The notes under the pieces: model-generated
Told to the model about the DNA's origin: nothing
Database searches by the model: none
The model's input: the letters and a program-made list of their open reading frames with translations, nothing else
In this document: positions 1-8,099 of the stretch, piece by piece
How the letters are laid out: each line of letters starts with the position of its first letter
Numbering within the stretch: the first letter of the stretch is position 1
Translations under genes and position numbers: made by a program
Source of the DNA: Mycobacterium sp. JS623
GTDB lineage: Bacteria > Actinomycetota > Actinomycetes > Mycobacteriales > Mycobacteriaceae
Reading direction: 5' to 3'
Assembly: GCF_000328565.1 (NCBI RefSeq)
Contig: NC_019966.1
Coordinates: 3,286,001-3,350,000 of the forward strand
Length of the DNA stretch: 64,000 nucleotides

Positions 1-436
1 AACCGGTAGCGTCGAATATCCACGACATGTCGGCGTTGGCGAAATCTTCCATCCAGGTCGGCGGCGCAGAGTTGGTCAGCGCGCCCATGTCCCAGTAGTC
101 GTTCCACAGCGTGATCTTGCCGCCCTGCACGCGATGCACGCTGACGAACTTCAGCACCGCGGATTCGCCTGTCGGCCAGTGCCATTCCTCGTGATGCTCG
201 TACATGACGTCGGTGCCGTTGTCGAGCATCAGGCCATCGAAGTTCTCGTAGGACGCCAGTGGCTCGAGGCCGATCTTGAGTCGCTTGACGATGTCTTCTG
301 GCCCACGCGCCGCCGCCGTCGGGCCCACTGGCATGTCGAGGTAGATGCAGTCGTCGGACAGATACGTCTTCAACGATTCCCAGTCCCGCGCCGAGAGCGT
401 CTTCCACATGCCGCGAACCGTATCCTCAACCGACAC
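1..436 (-). CDS. NTF2/SnoaL-like protein (3' end outside window)
   Basis: About 145 codons are visible before the window edge, so the C-terminus is missing. The translation has the small alpha+beta cone pattern of the SnoaL/limonene-epoxide-hydrolase group: an early helix ending in YLSDDCIYLDMP, a charged central strand (YEHHEEWHWPTG) and a late WNDYWDM strand, which in the LEH family carries an active-site Asp. It may hydrate an epoxide or isomerise a small lipid or steroid, but the substrate cannot be read. GTG at 436 is chosen because it overlaps the stop of the upstream deacylase by 11 bp, suggesting translational coupling. Confidence 0.7.
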   Translation of the reverse strand, partial: MSVEDTVRGMWKTLSARDWESLKTYLSDDCIYLDMPVGPTAAARGPEDIVKRLKIGLEPLASYENFDGLMLDNGTDVMYEHHEEWHWPTGESAVLKFVSVHRVQGGKITLWNDYWDMGALTNSAPPTWMEDFANADMSWIFDATG

Positions 437-2219
437 TTGCGAACTCCTTCTCTTGTGCAGCGACTGCGGGAGCCTTGTGTGCGGCGCGCAGGAAGCGTCC
501 GGTGCGCTGCTTGCCGACGAGATCGGTGGCGTTGCCGTCGTAGAAGACCGCACGACCGCCGACCAAGACAGCGCTGACGGTGTCATCGTTGCGGTTCACC
601 ATCCGGGACAGCCCGCCATACTGCTCGACCGTGTCCTCCGCGTACTCGTCCAGCGTTGCATCCAAACGCTCCGGGTCGATGACGACGACATCGGCGCGGT
701 CACCGATGCGCAGATGGCCGGCATCGATGCGATACCAGTCGGCCAGTTCACCGGTCAGCCGGTGCACGGCCTGCTCGATGGTCATGAATGGCCTGCCCGC
801 CTTCTGCGCGTCGGCGACGTGACGCAGTAGCCGCAGGCCCATGTTGTAGAACGCCATATTGCGGAGGTGCGCGCCGGCGTCGGAGAAGCCCATCTGAATA
901 CCGGGCTCGCGTGCGAGTTTCTTCAGTACCTCGGGCCGGTGGTTGGAAATCGTGGTGCGCCAACGCAATGCCGTGCCGTGCTCGAGGACCAGGTCGAGGA
1001 AGGCGTCGACGGGGTGAAGGCCGCCGCGATGCTGGCCGACCTCACCGAACGACTTGCCGATCACCGATGTGTCGGGGCAGCAGACGATTTCGGCGTCGAA
1101 GAAGTCACGGTGCCATACGCGCACACCGAACTTGCTGTCGTATTGCTTGCGGAACTCGCGGCGATACGACTCGTCGCGCAGTAGTTCGTTGCGCTCGACC
1201 GCGTCGCGCAGATGCAGCGCAGCCGCGCCTGCGCCGAACTCCTCGAAGACCACCAAGTCGATGCCGTCGGCGTACACCTCGAACGGTACCGGCAGATGCT
1301 GCCAGCGGAAATTGCCGCCGAGGCGGTTGATCAGCCTCGCCGCAGGTCCCATACCCCAGATGGCGTACGGGTTCGACTTGACGTCGGCCGCCGAAAGCAA
1401 GCTGGTCTTGAGCGGATTGCGAAAGAAGCCGAGCGACTGGGCCAGTTGCGAGCCAAGGTTGAACGGGTTCGCAATGTCGGGGCCCGACTGCAGGATTCGG
1501 CCTGCGCGCCGCAGCAGTGACTTCAACCGTCGCAACTCGCGTGGCTTGGCGTACGTCGACGGCAGCGTGCGCGACCGACATACCTCGCCGTCGATTTTGT
1601 CGAAAAGCAGCTGTTGCGAAGACATTCCGACGAAGCCGGCCCGCAGCGCCTCGGCGAGCATCCGCTCCATCCGGGCCTGCTCGGCTCTGGTCGGGCGCTC
1701 GCTTTTCCGCGTCGCCCGATCCAGGCCCATGGTGGCGGCCCGCATGTCGGAATGGCCGATGAACGCGGCCAGGTTCGGGCCGAGCGGCCGCGTCTCCAGG
1801 GCCTGGATGTACTCCTCGGCGTTCGTCCAGGTCTTGTGCTCGTCGACGGCGGCGATGACGTGTTCGCGGGGAATCGCCTCGACCCTGCCGAAGATGTCGC
1901 CCGCGTCCTCACCGTTGACGTAGATCGTCGACAACGAACACGATCCCAGCATCACGGTCGTCACGCCGTGGCGCAGCGACTCCGAAAGCGACGGCCCGTT
2001 GAGCACCTCGACGTCGTAGTGGGTGTGGATGTCGATCATGCCGGGTAGCACCCACTTGCCCGTCGCATCGATGATCCGTTGGCAGTCCTTGTCGTCGAGA
2101 TCATCGGGTGAGATCGCCACGATATGGCCGTCGCGGACACCGATGTTGCGCACCGCCGATGGGGCGCCCGTGCCATCGAACCAGCGGCCGTTTCGGATGA
2201 TCGTGTCGTAGCTCACCAA
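426..2219 (-). CDS. N-acyl-D-amino-acid deacylase family amidohydrolase
   Basis: A 597-residue metal-dependent amidohydrolase. After an N-terminal beta-sandwich half it shows the metal motif DIHTHYD (H65, H67), the GSCS cysteine near residue 94 that bridges metals in D-aminoacylases, a GHSDMR histidine near 156, and the late metal-binding Asp in GFSDAGAH (about D447). The C-terminal ADVVVIDP stretch returns to the sandwich. Known family members hydrolyse N-acyl-D-amino acids or related amides; the substrate here is unknown. It is followed by an overlapping NTF2-like gene, so the two are probably one transcript. Length is slightly above the family norm because of an insert around residues 205-320. 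Confidence 0.85.
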   Translation of the reverse strand: MVSYDTIIRNGRWFDGTGAPSAVRNIGVRDGHIVAISPDDLDDKDCQRIIDATGKWVLPGMIDIHTHYDVEVLNGPSLSESLRHGVTTVMLGSCSLSTIYVNGEDAGDIFGRVEAIPREHVIAAVDEHKTWTNAEEYIQALETRPLGPNLAAFIGHSDMRAATMGLDRATRKSERPTRAEQARMERMLAEALRAGFVGMSSQQLLFDKIDGEVCRSRTLPSTYAKPRELRRLKSLLRRAGRILQSGPDIANPFNLGSQLAQSLGFFRNPLKTSLLSAADVKSNPYAIWGMGPAARLINRLGGNFRWQHLPVPFEVYADGIDLVVFEEFGAGAAALHLRDAVERNELLRDESYRREFRKQYDSKFGVRVWHRDFFDAEIVCCPDTSVIGKSFGEVGQHRGGLHPVDAFLDLVLEHGTALRWRTTISNHRPEVLKKLAREPGIQMGFSDAGAHLRNMAFYNMGLRLLRHVADAQKAGRPFMTIEQAVHRLTGELADWYRIDAGHLRIGDRADVVVIDPERLDATLDEYAEDTVEQYGGLSRMVNRNDDTVSAVLVGGRAVFYDGNATDLVGKQRTGRFLRAAHKAPAVAAQEKEFASVG

Positions 2220-2304
2220 GTCATAGAACAGCGCGTGCCGACGGGTGTCAACGATATCCGTGAACAGATTTCAGAAAATGTCTACTTTCGATGCTGAGCT
2301 GGGG

Positions 2305-3228
2305 TTATACCTCCGCCCAACCGTCCGGCTGCTGGCCGTCGATGTCGGTGAAGCCGTACTCGCGGGCCAGCTCGGCAGACGTGATCGAGCACTGATTCCA
2401 ACGCGCCCGGTTCGCGTCGGCGGCCATTGCGGCGACGCCGCGTCCGACGAAACGGGGCGACTCCGAGATCGCGAATCCCGGGGGAGCGGTCGGGCCGTCG
2501 GACCGGTTCGGATCGAGCGCGGTGTGCCAGTTCTCTTCTGTGACACCCCAGTTGTCGAGCATCATCTCCGAGCGCAACCAGCCCGGTGTCACAGCGACGG
2601 CGGTGGCGCCGAATCGTGCGAGGTCGTGGCCGAGGCTGTAGCCGAGCCTGTTCACAGCCACCTTCGACAGGTCGTAGAAGACCGAGATCCGATACGTGTT
2701 GTCGTTGTATTCCTTTGTTCCGTCGGTGACTTCGACGTGCAGGCCGCCGGGACGCGCGATGAGTAGCGGGAGTAGGCAGTGCGCGGTGATCAAGTGGGTA
2801 CCGACGCCGAGTTTCAGTATTCGAAGGCCGTCGTCCAGGTCGTGTTCCCAGATCGGCCGATTCCATGTGGGCGGGTGACCCTTGAGCACCTCGGCACCCC
2901 AGATGTCGTTGACAAGGATGTCGATGGCGCCGTGCTCGCGGCGAATTCGATCGGCCAGAGCCTGCACCTGCGCGATCTCGAGGTGGTCGACCTGGATCGG
3001 AATGCCGACGCCGCCGAGCGAGGTGACCAGTTCCGCTGTCTGTTCAATGGTTTCCGGGCGGTCGTAGTCGGACTGCGCGTTGCCGGTCACGCTGCTGCGC
3101 CCGGTACAGATCACGGTCGCGCCGGCTTCACCGAGTGCCGCTGCGATACCGCGGCCTGCCCCGCGCGTCGCGCCAGCGACGACCGCTACGCGGCCGCCCA
3201 GCGCATCCGCATCCGGCGTCCAGTTCAT
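2305..3228 (-). CDS. SDR family oxidoreductase
   Basis: A 307-residue Rossmann protein. The dinucleotide-binding loop GATRGAGRG lies at residues 19-27 and a YDLSK (Y185, K189) supplies the catalytic Tyr/Lys pair. The expected Ser about 13 residues before the Tyr is not obvious (the stretch reads TDGTKEYNDN), and the usual NNAG appears as VNDIWG, so this belongs to a divergent SDR subgroup. Cytoplasmic NAD(P)-dependent oxidation or reduction is inferred; the substrate is unknown. Its start lies only 18 bp from the divergent dienelactone-hydrolase start, so each promoter must sit inside the other gene's 5' end. Confidence 0.85.
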   Translation of the reverse strand: MNWTPDADALGGRVAVVAGATRGAGRGIAAALGEAGATVICTGRSSVTGNAQSDYDRPETIEQTAELVTSLGGVGIPIQVDHLEIAQVQALADRIRREHGAIDILVNDIWGAEVLKGHPPTWNRPIWEHDLDDGLRILKLGVGTHLITAHCLLPLLIARPGGLHVEVTDGTKEYNDNTYRISVFYDLSKVAVNRLGYSLGHDLARFGATAVAVTPGWLRSEMMLDNWGVTEENWHTALDPNRSDGPTAPPGFAISESPRFVGRGVAAMAADANRARWNQCSITSAELAREYGFTDIDGQQPDGWAEV

Positions 3229-3246
3229 AAGTGCATACTCGCCAAT

Positions 3247-4158
3247 GTGACCCCGCTACAGCGCTATATCGCCGAAGAAATTGCGACCGATCACGTCGAC
3301 GGCTTGTTATCCAGACGCGAAGCATTGCGCCGGCTCGCGCTCCTGGGGGTGAGCACCGCTGCGGCCACGGCATTGATAGCCGCGTGTGGCGAGAACAAGA
3401 AGACGACGTCGAACGCGCCGGTAACGTCGAGCGGCGCCGCAACGTCACCGTCGGTGCCGCCGGGGTCGGCGAAGGCACTGCAGACCACGCCCATCACCTG
3501 GGCCGGCCCACAGGGTCAACTTCAGGCCGCATGGGCGGAGGCACCGAACGCCAAGGGCGGCATCCTGGTCATCCACGAGAACAAGGGCCTCACCGACTGG
3601 GTCCGGTCGGTGGCAGGCCGGTTCGCAGGCATCGGCTACTCGAGCCTGGCAATCGATCTGCTCTCCGGGCAGGGCGGAACGGCGAAGTTCAAGGACCCGG
3701 CAGCGGCCACTGCGGCGCTGGGCGCCATCCCGCCGCAGGAGTTCATCGCCAACCTGCAGTCGGGCATCGGCGAACTGGCGCGTCGCGTTCCCGGCAAGAA
3801 GCTGGCGGTCGTCGGGTTCTGCATGGGCGGCGGCTTGGTCTGGCAGCTACTCGCGTCTGGTGCATCGCAACTGGCCGCCGCGTTCCCGTTCTACGGGCCC
3901 GCGCCTGACAAACCTGACTTCCGCGGCTCGAAAGACGTTGCCGTGCTTGCGTTCTATGGTGAGCAGGACCAACGGGTGAACGCCACCGAACCTGTCGTCA
4001 GGGCTGCACTCGAGCAGGCCGGGATGGTGCACCAGCTCGTCACCGAACCCAACGCCAACCACGCGTTCTTCAACGACACGGGTGATCGCTACAGCGCCCC
4101 CGCAGCCGACGACGCCTGGCGCAAGGTGCAGGAGTGGCTGACCCAATACGTGGGTTGA
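3247..4158 (+). CDS. Exported dienelactone hydrolase family lipoprotein
   Basis: 303 residues from GTG 3247. The N-terminus has a twin-arginine-like stretch (LSRREALRRLALLG, residues 20-34), a hydrophobic run and a lipobox ending LIAAC (C47), so it is probably Tat-exported and lipid-anchored. The dienelactone-hydrolase core follows: E111 in HENKGL, nucleophile C192 in GFCMGGG, D241 in GEQDQRVN and H272 in NANHAFFND, a complete Cys-Asp-His set. The open frame continues far upstream, but that part is antisense to the SDR and is not taken. The extracellular substrate is unknown. Confidence 0.85.
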   Translation: MTPLQRYIAEEIATDHVDGLLSRREALRRLALLGVSTAAATALIAACGENKKTTSNAPVTSSGAATSPSVPPGSAKALQTTPITWAGPQGQLQAAWAEAPNAKGGILVIHENKGLTDWVRSVAGRFAGIGYSSLAIDLLSGQGGTAKFKDPAAATAALGAIPPQEFIANLQSGIGELARRVPGKKLAVVGFCMGGGLVWQLLASGASQLAAAFPFYGPAPDKPDFRGSKDVAVLAFYGEQDQRVNATEPVVRAALEQAGMVHQLVTEPNANHAFFNDTGDRYSAPAADDAWRKVQEWLTQYVG

Positions 4159-4176
4159 CCTCTCTCTCCCTTCTCC

Positions 4177-4220
4177 GCGAGCGTGCGCGTCTGTACGCAG
4201 ACACGCCGCAAAATCTGTAC
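4177..4220 (+). repeat. Possible mycobacterial intergenic dyad element
   Basis: GC-rich intergenic sequence with the short dyad GTCTG-TACG-CAGAC (4188-4201) set between GCGAGCGTGCGC and ACACGCCGCAAAATCTGTAC. The pattern resembles a dispersed element recalled from other mycobacterial intergenic regions. That resemblance is from memory and there is no second copy in this window. It lies between the hydrolase stop and the mannosyltransferase start and could act as a transcriptional boundary. Confidence 0.35.
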
Positions 4221-4256
4221 AACTCGCGCACCGTCACCGGTACGCGAGGGTGCGCG

Positions 4257-4298
4257 TTCTGCTCGCGGCAATTCTCCGCATTCTGCTCGCGGCAATTC
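4257..4298 (+). repeat. 18-bp direct repeat, 24-bp period
   Basis: TTCTGCTCGCGGCAATTC occurs identically at 4257-4274 and 4281-4298, separated by 6 bp, 70 bp upstream of the mannosyltransferase start. It could be a duplicated regulator site or simple replication slippage. Confidence 0.7.
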
Positions 4299-4367
4299 AC
4301 AGTCTGTTTTCCTGCCGGTTGATGTCGCGTTGTTGACCGAACACGCGTGCCGGTTCTGATTCATCAC

Positions 4368-5474
4368 ATGCGGGTAGTGCAGGTTGCCAATTTCTACGGC
4401 CCGCGCTCGGGGGGCCTGCGCACGGCGGTCGACCGGCTCGGCGCCGAGTACTGCGCCGCCGGCCACGAAGTCTTCCTTGTCGTTCCGGGACGGTACTCCG
4501 AATGGCGCGAGCTGCCGACGGGCGTCGTTCGTATTTCCTTGCCCGCCAAGCTGATCCCGTTCACCGGCGGCTATCGTGCGGTACTGCCCGGCCCGGTCAC
4601 GTCGCTGCTCAGACGGCTGGCCCCGGACGCGTTGGAGGTGTCGGACCGGCTGACCCTGCGTTCGCTCGGCGACTGGGGCCGACGACACGATGTGGGCACC
4701 GTGATGATCTCCCACGAACGCCTGGATCGCCTTGTCGGACAAATACTTCCGGCGCGCATCGCGCGGTCGATCGCCAACGTCGCCAACCGCCGCACCGCCG
4801 CCAGTTACGACGCGATCGTCTGCACGACAGCGTTCGCCCGCGAAGAGTTCGACCGTATCCACGCGACCAACATCATGACCGTGCCACTCGGCGTCGACCT
4901 CGACCAGTTCCATCCCCGCAGACATTCGGCGGATCTCCGGCAGCGCTGGGCGGAACCCGACCAGACACTGCTGGTGCACTGCGGTCGGCTCTCGGTGGAA
5001 AAGCATGCCCACCGCAGCATCGATACCGTTGCTGCACTGCGTGATTCGGGAGTCGACGCCAGGCTCGTCGTGGTCGGTGAGGGTCCGATGCGCGCCAGGC
5101 TCGAACGTCAGGCCGCCGGCCTGCCCGTCGACTTCACCGGCTTCATCGGCTGCCGCAACACCGTCGCGACCATCCTGGCCACCGCTGACGTCGCGCTCGC
5201 CCCTGGACCGCACGAAACATTCGGGCTGGCGGCGCTGGAAGCGCTTGCTTCCGGTACACCGGCCGTGGTGTCCCGCACATCGGCGCTCGCCGAAATCCTG
5301 ACCATCGACAGCGGTGCCACCGCGGACAACGATCCCGACGCCATCGCCAGCGCCGTCACCTCGATCATCAGCAGGCCCGAAGGGCTGCGCCGCGACAGCG
5401 CACGCCGGCGGGCCGAACAGTTCACCTGGCCCCGGTCGGCGGCGGGCATGCTCAGCGCATTGGGCGCAGGCTAG
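4368..5474 (+). CDS. mgtA: GT4 alpha-mannosyltransferase, MgtA/PimB-like
   Basis: 368 residues, a GT-B glycosyltransferase of family 4. The N-terminus MRVVQVANFYGPRSGGLRT and the run DALEVSDRLTLRSLG match the Rv0557 (MgtA, formerly PimB) protein as I know it. The C-terminal donor domain has VHCGRLSVEKH and the GPHETFGLAALEALASGTP loop with the E-x7-E pair. MgtA transfers mannose from GDP-mannose to a glucuronosyl-diacylglycerol lipid for mannan-type glycolipids at the cytoplasmic face of the membrane. ATG 4368 is preferred over 4347 because it starts the conserved motif. In M. tuberculosis the neighbours are menaquinone genes; here a DUF1275 gene follows 15 bp later. Confidence 0.88.
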   Translation: MRVVQVANFYGPRSGGLRTAVDRLGAEYCAAGHEVFLVVPGRYSEWRELPTGVVRISLPAKLIPFTGGYRAVLPGPVTSLLRRLAPDALEVSDRLTLRSLGDWGRRHDVGTVMISHERLDRLVGQILPARIARSIANVANRRTAASYDAIVCTTAFAREEFDRIHATNIMTVPLGVDLDQFHPRRHSADLRQRWAEPDQTLLVHCGRLSVEKHAHRSIDTVAALRDSGVDARLVVVGEGPMRARLERQAAGLPVDFTGFIGCRNTVATILATADVALAPGPHETFGLAALEALASGTPAVVSRTSALAEILTIDSGATADNDPDAIASAVTSIISRPEGLRRDSARRRAEQFTWPRSAAGMLSALGAG

Positions 5475-5489
5475 CGCTACTTTGGCCGG

Positions 5490-6161
5490 ATGGCGGCGGA
5501 CACCGAGCGCGCGAGAAGCCTGTGGTTCGCGCTGCTGTTGACACTGGCCAACGGTTTCCTCGACGCACACACCTACCTAGCGCGTGGCGGGGTGTTCGCC
5601 AACGTGCAGACCGCCAACGTGATCTTCGGCGCCATCGACACCTCGAAGCGGGAGTGGGCGTTGGCGCTTGCCCATGTCTGGCCGCTGTTGGCGTTCATCG
5701 CGGGCGTCGGGTTGGCGTCGCACATCAAGTCGGGTCGCGCAGATCGCTTCGTCGCACGCCCGCTGGTGTGGACGATGGCGGTCCAAACCGTCGTCCTCGC
5801 GGTGATCGGCTTCGTTCCGGCGTCGGTCCCCCACAGCTACGTCACCGTGCCGATCTCGTTTCTGGCCGCCGTGCAGATCGGCCTGTTCCGCAACGTCGGT
5901 GAACTCGTCTATCTGCCCGTGGCCACCACCGGCAATCTGATGCGGTTCGTGGAGGCCGGATACGACGGCTTCGTCGAGAAACACGCCGAGTCGCGCCGAG
6001 CATTCGGGGTGTACGGCACGCTGATCGTCGCGTTCGCCGCAGGGGCGTTGATCGGGGCGTTCGCCAGCCGGGCGTGGGGCGTGCACGCGATCTGGCTGCC
6101 CGCGGGATTCCTTGCGGTCACACTGTGTCTGTTCATCATCGATGAACGGCACCTGCGGTGA
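5490..6161 (+). CDS. DUF1275 (YoaK-type) membrane protein
   Basis: 223 residues with about six hydrophobic segments. The first segment carries LANGFLDAHTYLARGGVFANVQTANV, split as the family's conserved start: LANGFLDAHTYLARGG, then FANVQTANVIFG. The family is widespread in bacteria but has no established function. It begins 15 bp after the mannosyltransferase and ends in a GTGA overlap with an alternative start of the next gene, so the three may be cotranscribed. Confidence 0.8.
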   Translation: MAADTERARSLWFALLLTLANGFLDAHTYLARGGVFANVQTANVIFGAIDTSKREWALALAHVWPLLAFIAGVGLASHIKSGRADRFVARPLVWTMAVQTVVLAVIGFVPASVPHSYVTVPISFLAAVQIGLFRNVGELVYLPVATTGNLMRFVEAGYDGFVEKHAESRRAFGVYGTLIVAFAAGALIGAFASRAWGVHAIWLPAGFLAVTLCLFIIDERHLR

Positions 6162-6175
6162 ACTACCATCCAGGC

Positions 6176-6574
6176 ATGTTCCGGTTGCCGATAGTCCTGT
6201 CTGCCGCGGTTACGCTGGCGCTCGCAGGCATCGCGCCGGTCGCCAGCGCCGAGCCGAGCCCGCCGCCGTGCCAATACACGCTGTCACCGCCGCAAGTAGT
6301 TCCGCTAGGCGGCGGCACCGCGGTGACCTCCACTCTGTCGCTCGCGGCTTGTAACGACTCAGTCGGGTATCTGACCGTCGCGTGCGTGCAGCTGCAGGGA
6401 AGCGACGGGCCAGGTCAATGCGCGCAGCAGAACGGAATTCTGACCGCGCAGGTGTTCTACCAGCCGTACCGGCCAGGGGCGACGTACGTCGCGACCGGGC
6501 GCGGCTGCGCCAATACGGGCAACCCGCCGCAACCAATCTGCAAGTCGATGGGCCCGCTCACCGCGACCCTGTAG
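6176..6574 (+). CDS. Small secreted protein, unknown function
   Basis: 132 residues from ATG 6176, with a Sec signal peptide (FRLPIVLSAAVTLALAG then ASA before EPSPPP). The mature part holds cysteines at CQY, LAAC, VACVQ, QCAQ, RGCA and ICKS, an even number compatible with three disulfides. A GTG at 6158 in the same frame overlaps the previous stop by 4 bp and would add six residues. I do not recognise the family. Small Cys-containing secreted proteins of this shape are common in mycobacteria. Confidence 0.7.
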   Translation: MFRLPIVLSAAVTLALAGIAPVASAEPSPPPCQYTLSPPQVVPLGGGTAVTSTLSLAACNDSVGYLTVACVQLQGSDGPGQCAQQNGILTAQVFYQPYRPGATYVATGRGCANTGNPPQPICKSMGPLTATL

Positions 6575-6578
6575 ACCA

Positions 6579-7130
6579 TCACGCGGCGAGGTATCGCACG
6601 CCGGGGCTCGGGTCGAACCGGTAACCGCGCCCACGGACGGTCGTCAGCACCCGCGCGTAGCGGCCCAGCTTGGCGCGCAGCCGTCGCACATGGGTGTCGA
6701 CCGTGCGAAGCGACACGTCGCCACCGGGCGCCCTGTCATGCCACACCTCGCGCATCAGCTCGGCACGTGACACCGGCCGTCTCGGCATCCCCGCCAGGTA
6801 GCACAGCAGCTCGAATTCGCGATACGCCAACCGCAGCAGCTCACCGTCGCGGCGCACCTCGCGGTTGAACCGGTCGATGGTCAGGCCAGCCGCCGGGACG
6901 GTGGGGAGCCGCACCGGGCTCGCGGCCACCATTGCCTTGTGCGCGCGTACGCCCGGCACCGACCGCGCAATCAGGCGGCCGAACTCGTCGGCCAATTGCG
7001 CTGTGCGACTGGGTAGTTCCGCTGAGCGGACGGGGACATCGAGGACCAGCACCACCCTGACGGTGTCAACGGGCGGCGTTGCGGGTCGTGATGCCCCTTG
7101 GTACACCCGGTTACTCTCGCGATCCGGCAC
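6579..7130 (-). CDS. Winged-helix (OmpR/PhoB-type) transcriptional regulator without receiver domain
   Basis: 183 residues. The C-terminal 100 residues are a Trans_reg_C winged helix: FELLCYLAGMPRRPVSRAEL, then VDTHVRRLRAKLG (recognition helix) and VLTTVRGRGYRF (wing). The N-terminal 80 residues lack the phospho-acceptor Asp pattern of a response-regulator receiver and have no domain I can name. It therefore is an orphan regulator, not part of a two-component pair. The start is a GTG and could be further downstream. It sits 36 bp downstream of the MetQ-like gene on the same strand, which makes that gene or the divergent permease cluster likely targets. Confidence 0.8.
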   Translation of the reverse strand: MPDRESNRVYQGASRPATPPVDTVRVVLVLDVPVRSAELPSRTAQLADEFGRLIARSVPGVRAHKAMVAASPVRLPTVPAAGLTIDRFNREVRRDGELLRLAYREFELLCYLAGMPRRPVSRAELMREVWHDRAPGGDVSLRTVDTHVRRLRAKLGRYARVLTTVRGRGYRFDPSPGVRYLAA

Positions 7131-7166
7131 TGGCAGCGACAGGGTTTGCGTCGCGCTGAGCGCAAC

Positions 7167-7949
7167 TCAGAACGCCGCCAGCACCTGCCCGGCATAGGTA
7201 TTCGTGATGAATTCGCGGGTGGACTCCAGGTTCAGCGCCTCGGCCAACGCACGGACACCGAAGCTCTCGCGGTTGTCGGGCCGTGCCACCAGGTATTCCG
7301 CGTACGCCGGATTGCCGCGATCGCAGTACAACGCGCTGCCGGTGTCGACGCCCCATTCCATCGCCTGGTTGCCGAACAGGAACACCACATGTGCGCCCGC
7401 CCCGCTTCGCCCGCCCGCATCGAAATCCTCGCGCAGGTCGCCGAGCAGCCGGCTGGTCAGCTCCTTGAACACCAGGCGACGCGGATTCGACCGCACATCA
7501 CCGACGTTCGCCACGCCGCGGCGCGCGGGCTGGCATTCGATGAGCCCCAGCTCGTCCAGCATGACCAGCGACCGGTCCACGTTCACCGGATCCGACGGCA
7601 GCGCGACCTCGGCGCAGTCGGGAATTTCGTCGAGGTCGCGAATAGTCGTGGAGTACATTCCGAACGGTTCGATATGGACCGGCGCCACCGGCACCAGCCC
7701 GTTGCCGGTGCGACGGTTGAAATCGTCCAGGAACGGCAGGTATTGAAAGAAGTTGGCGTGCAGCCGGCCTGCGACCAGCAGATCGTTCGGCTCATCGAAA
7801 CTCTCGAAGATCTCGATCTGCAGATCGATATCGCATGCGGCCAGTGGCTCGCGAACGAAGTCGAGGATCTCGGCGTGAGGCACCGGCGTCGCGCCCACCC
7901 GCAGCGGCCGCTTGCCCTTGCTGGCGACGGCGCGCACCGAGCTGCTCAT
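7167..7949 (-). CDS. NlpA/MetQ-family solute-binding protein lacking an evident export signal
   Basis: 260 residues from ATG 7949. It reads through as a MetQ-type fold: VGATPVPHAEILDFV, DIDLQIEIFESFDEPNDLL, ANFFQYLPFLDDFN and VHIEPFGMYS are the family's ligand-pocket landmarks. MetQ proteins normally are lipoproteins serving a MetNI ABC importer of methionine. Here the 75 bp of open frame upstream (to 8024) encode neither a convincing signal peptide nor a lipobox, and no MetN or MetI is nearby. It is divergent from the APC permease operon, so it may be an intracellular sensor or binder, or a protein exported by an unrecognised route. Confidence 0.75.
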   Translation of the reverse strand: MSSSVRAVASKGKRPLRVGATPVPHAEILDFVREPLAACDIDLQIEIFESFDEPNDLLVAGRLHANFFQYLPFLDDFNRRTGNGLVPVAPVHIEPFGMYSTTIRDLDEIPDCAEVALPSDPVNVDRSLVMLDELGLIECQPARRGVANVGDVRSNPRRLVFKELTSRLLGDLREDFDAGGRSGAGAHVVFLFGNQAMEWGVDTGSALYCDRGNPAYAEYLVARPDNRESFGVRALAEALNLESTREFITNTYAGQVLAAF

Positions 7950-8099
7950 CGCCCGAACACTACCGACGCATGCCGGCGCCGCAAGCCCGGCGAATGTGTC
8001 CAATTGTGACGACATATGACTCACGATGACTCCAGATGTAGTGCCGCCATGGTGTTGTCCCTATCGTCGGCTCAACTACCACCGACAGGACGGTCAACC

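Noticed and set aside
2248..2280. Possible KstR site upstream of the deacylase
   Set aside because: TGAAATCTGTTCAC lacks the AAC half, so it was not counted.
4089..5570. Long minus-strand open frame (493 codons) over the mannosyltransferase
   Set aside because: It is antisense to the clearly conserved GT4 gene and its translation is Arg/Gly/Asp-rich without domain sense, the usual shadow in high-GC DNA.
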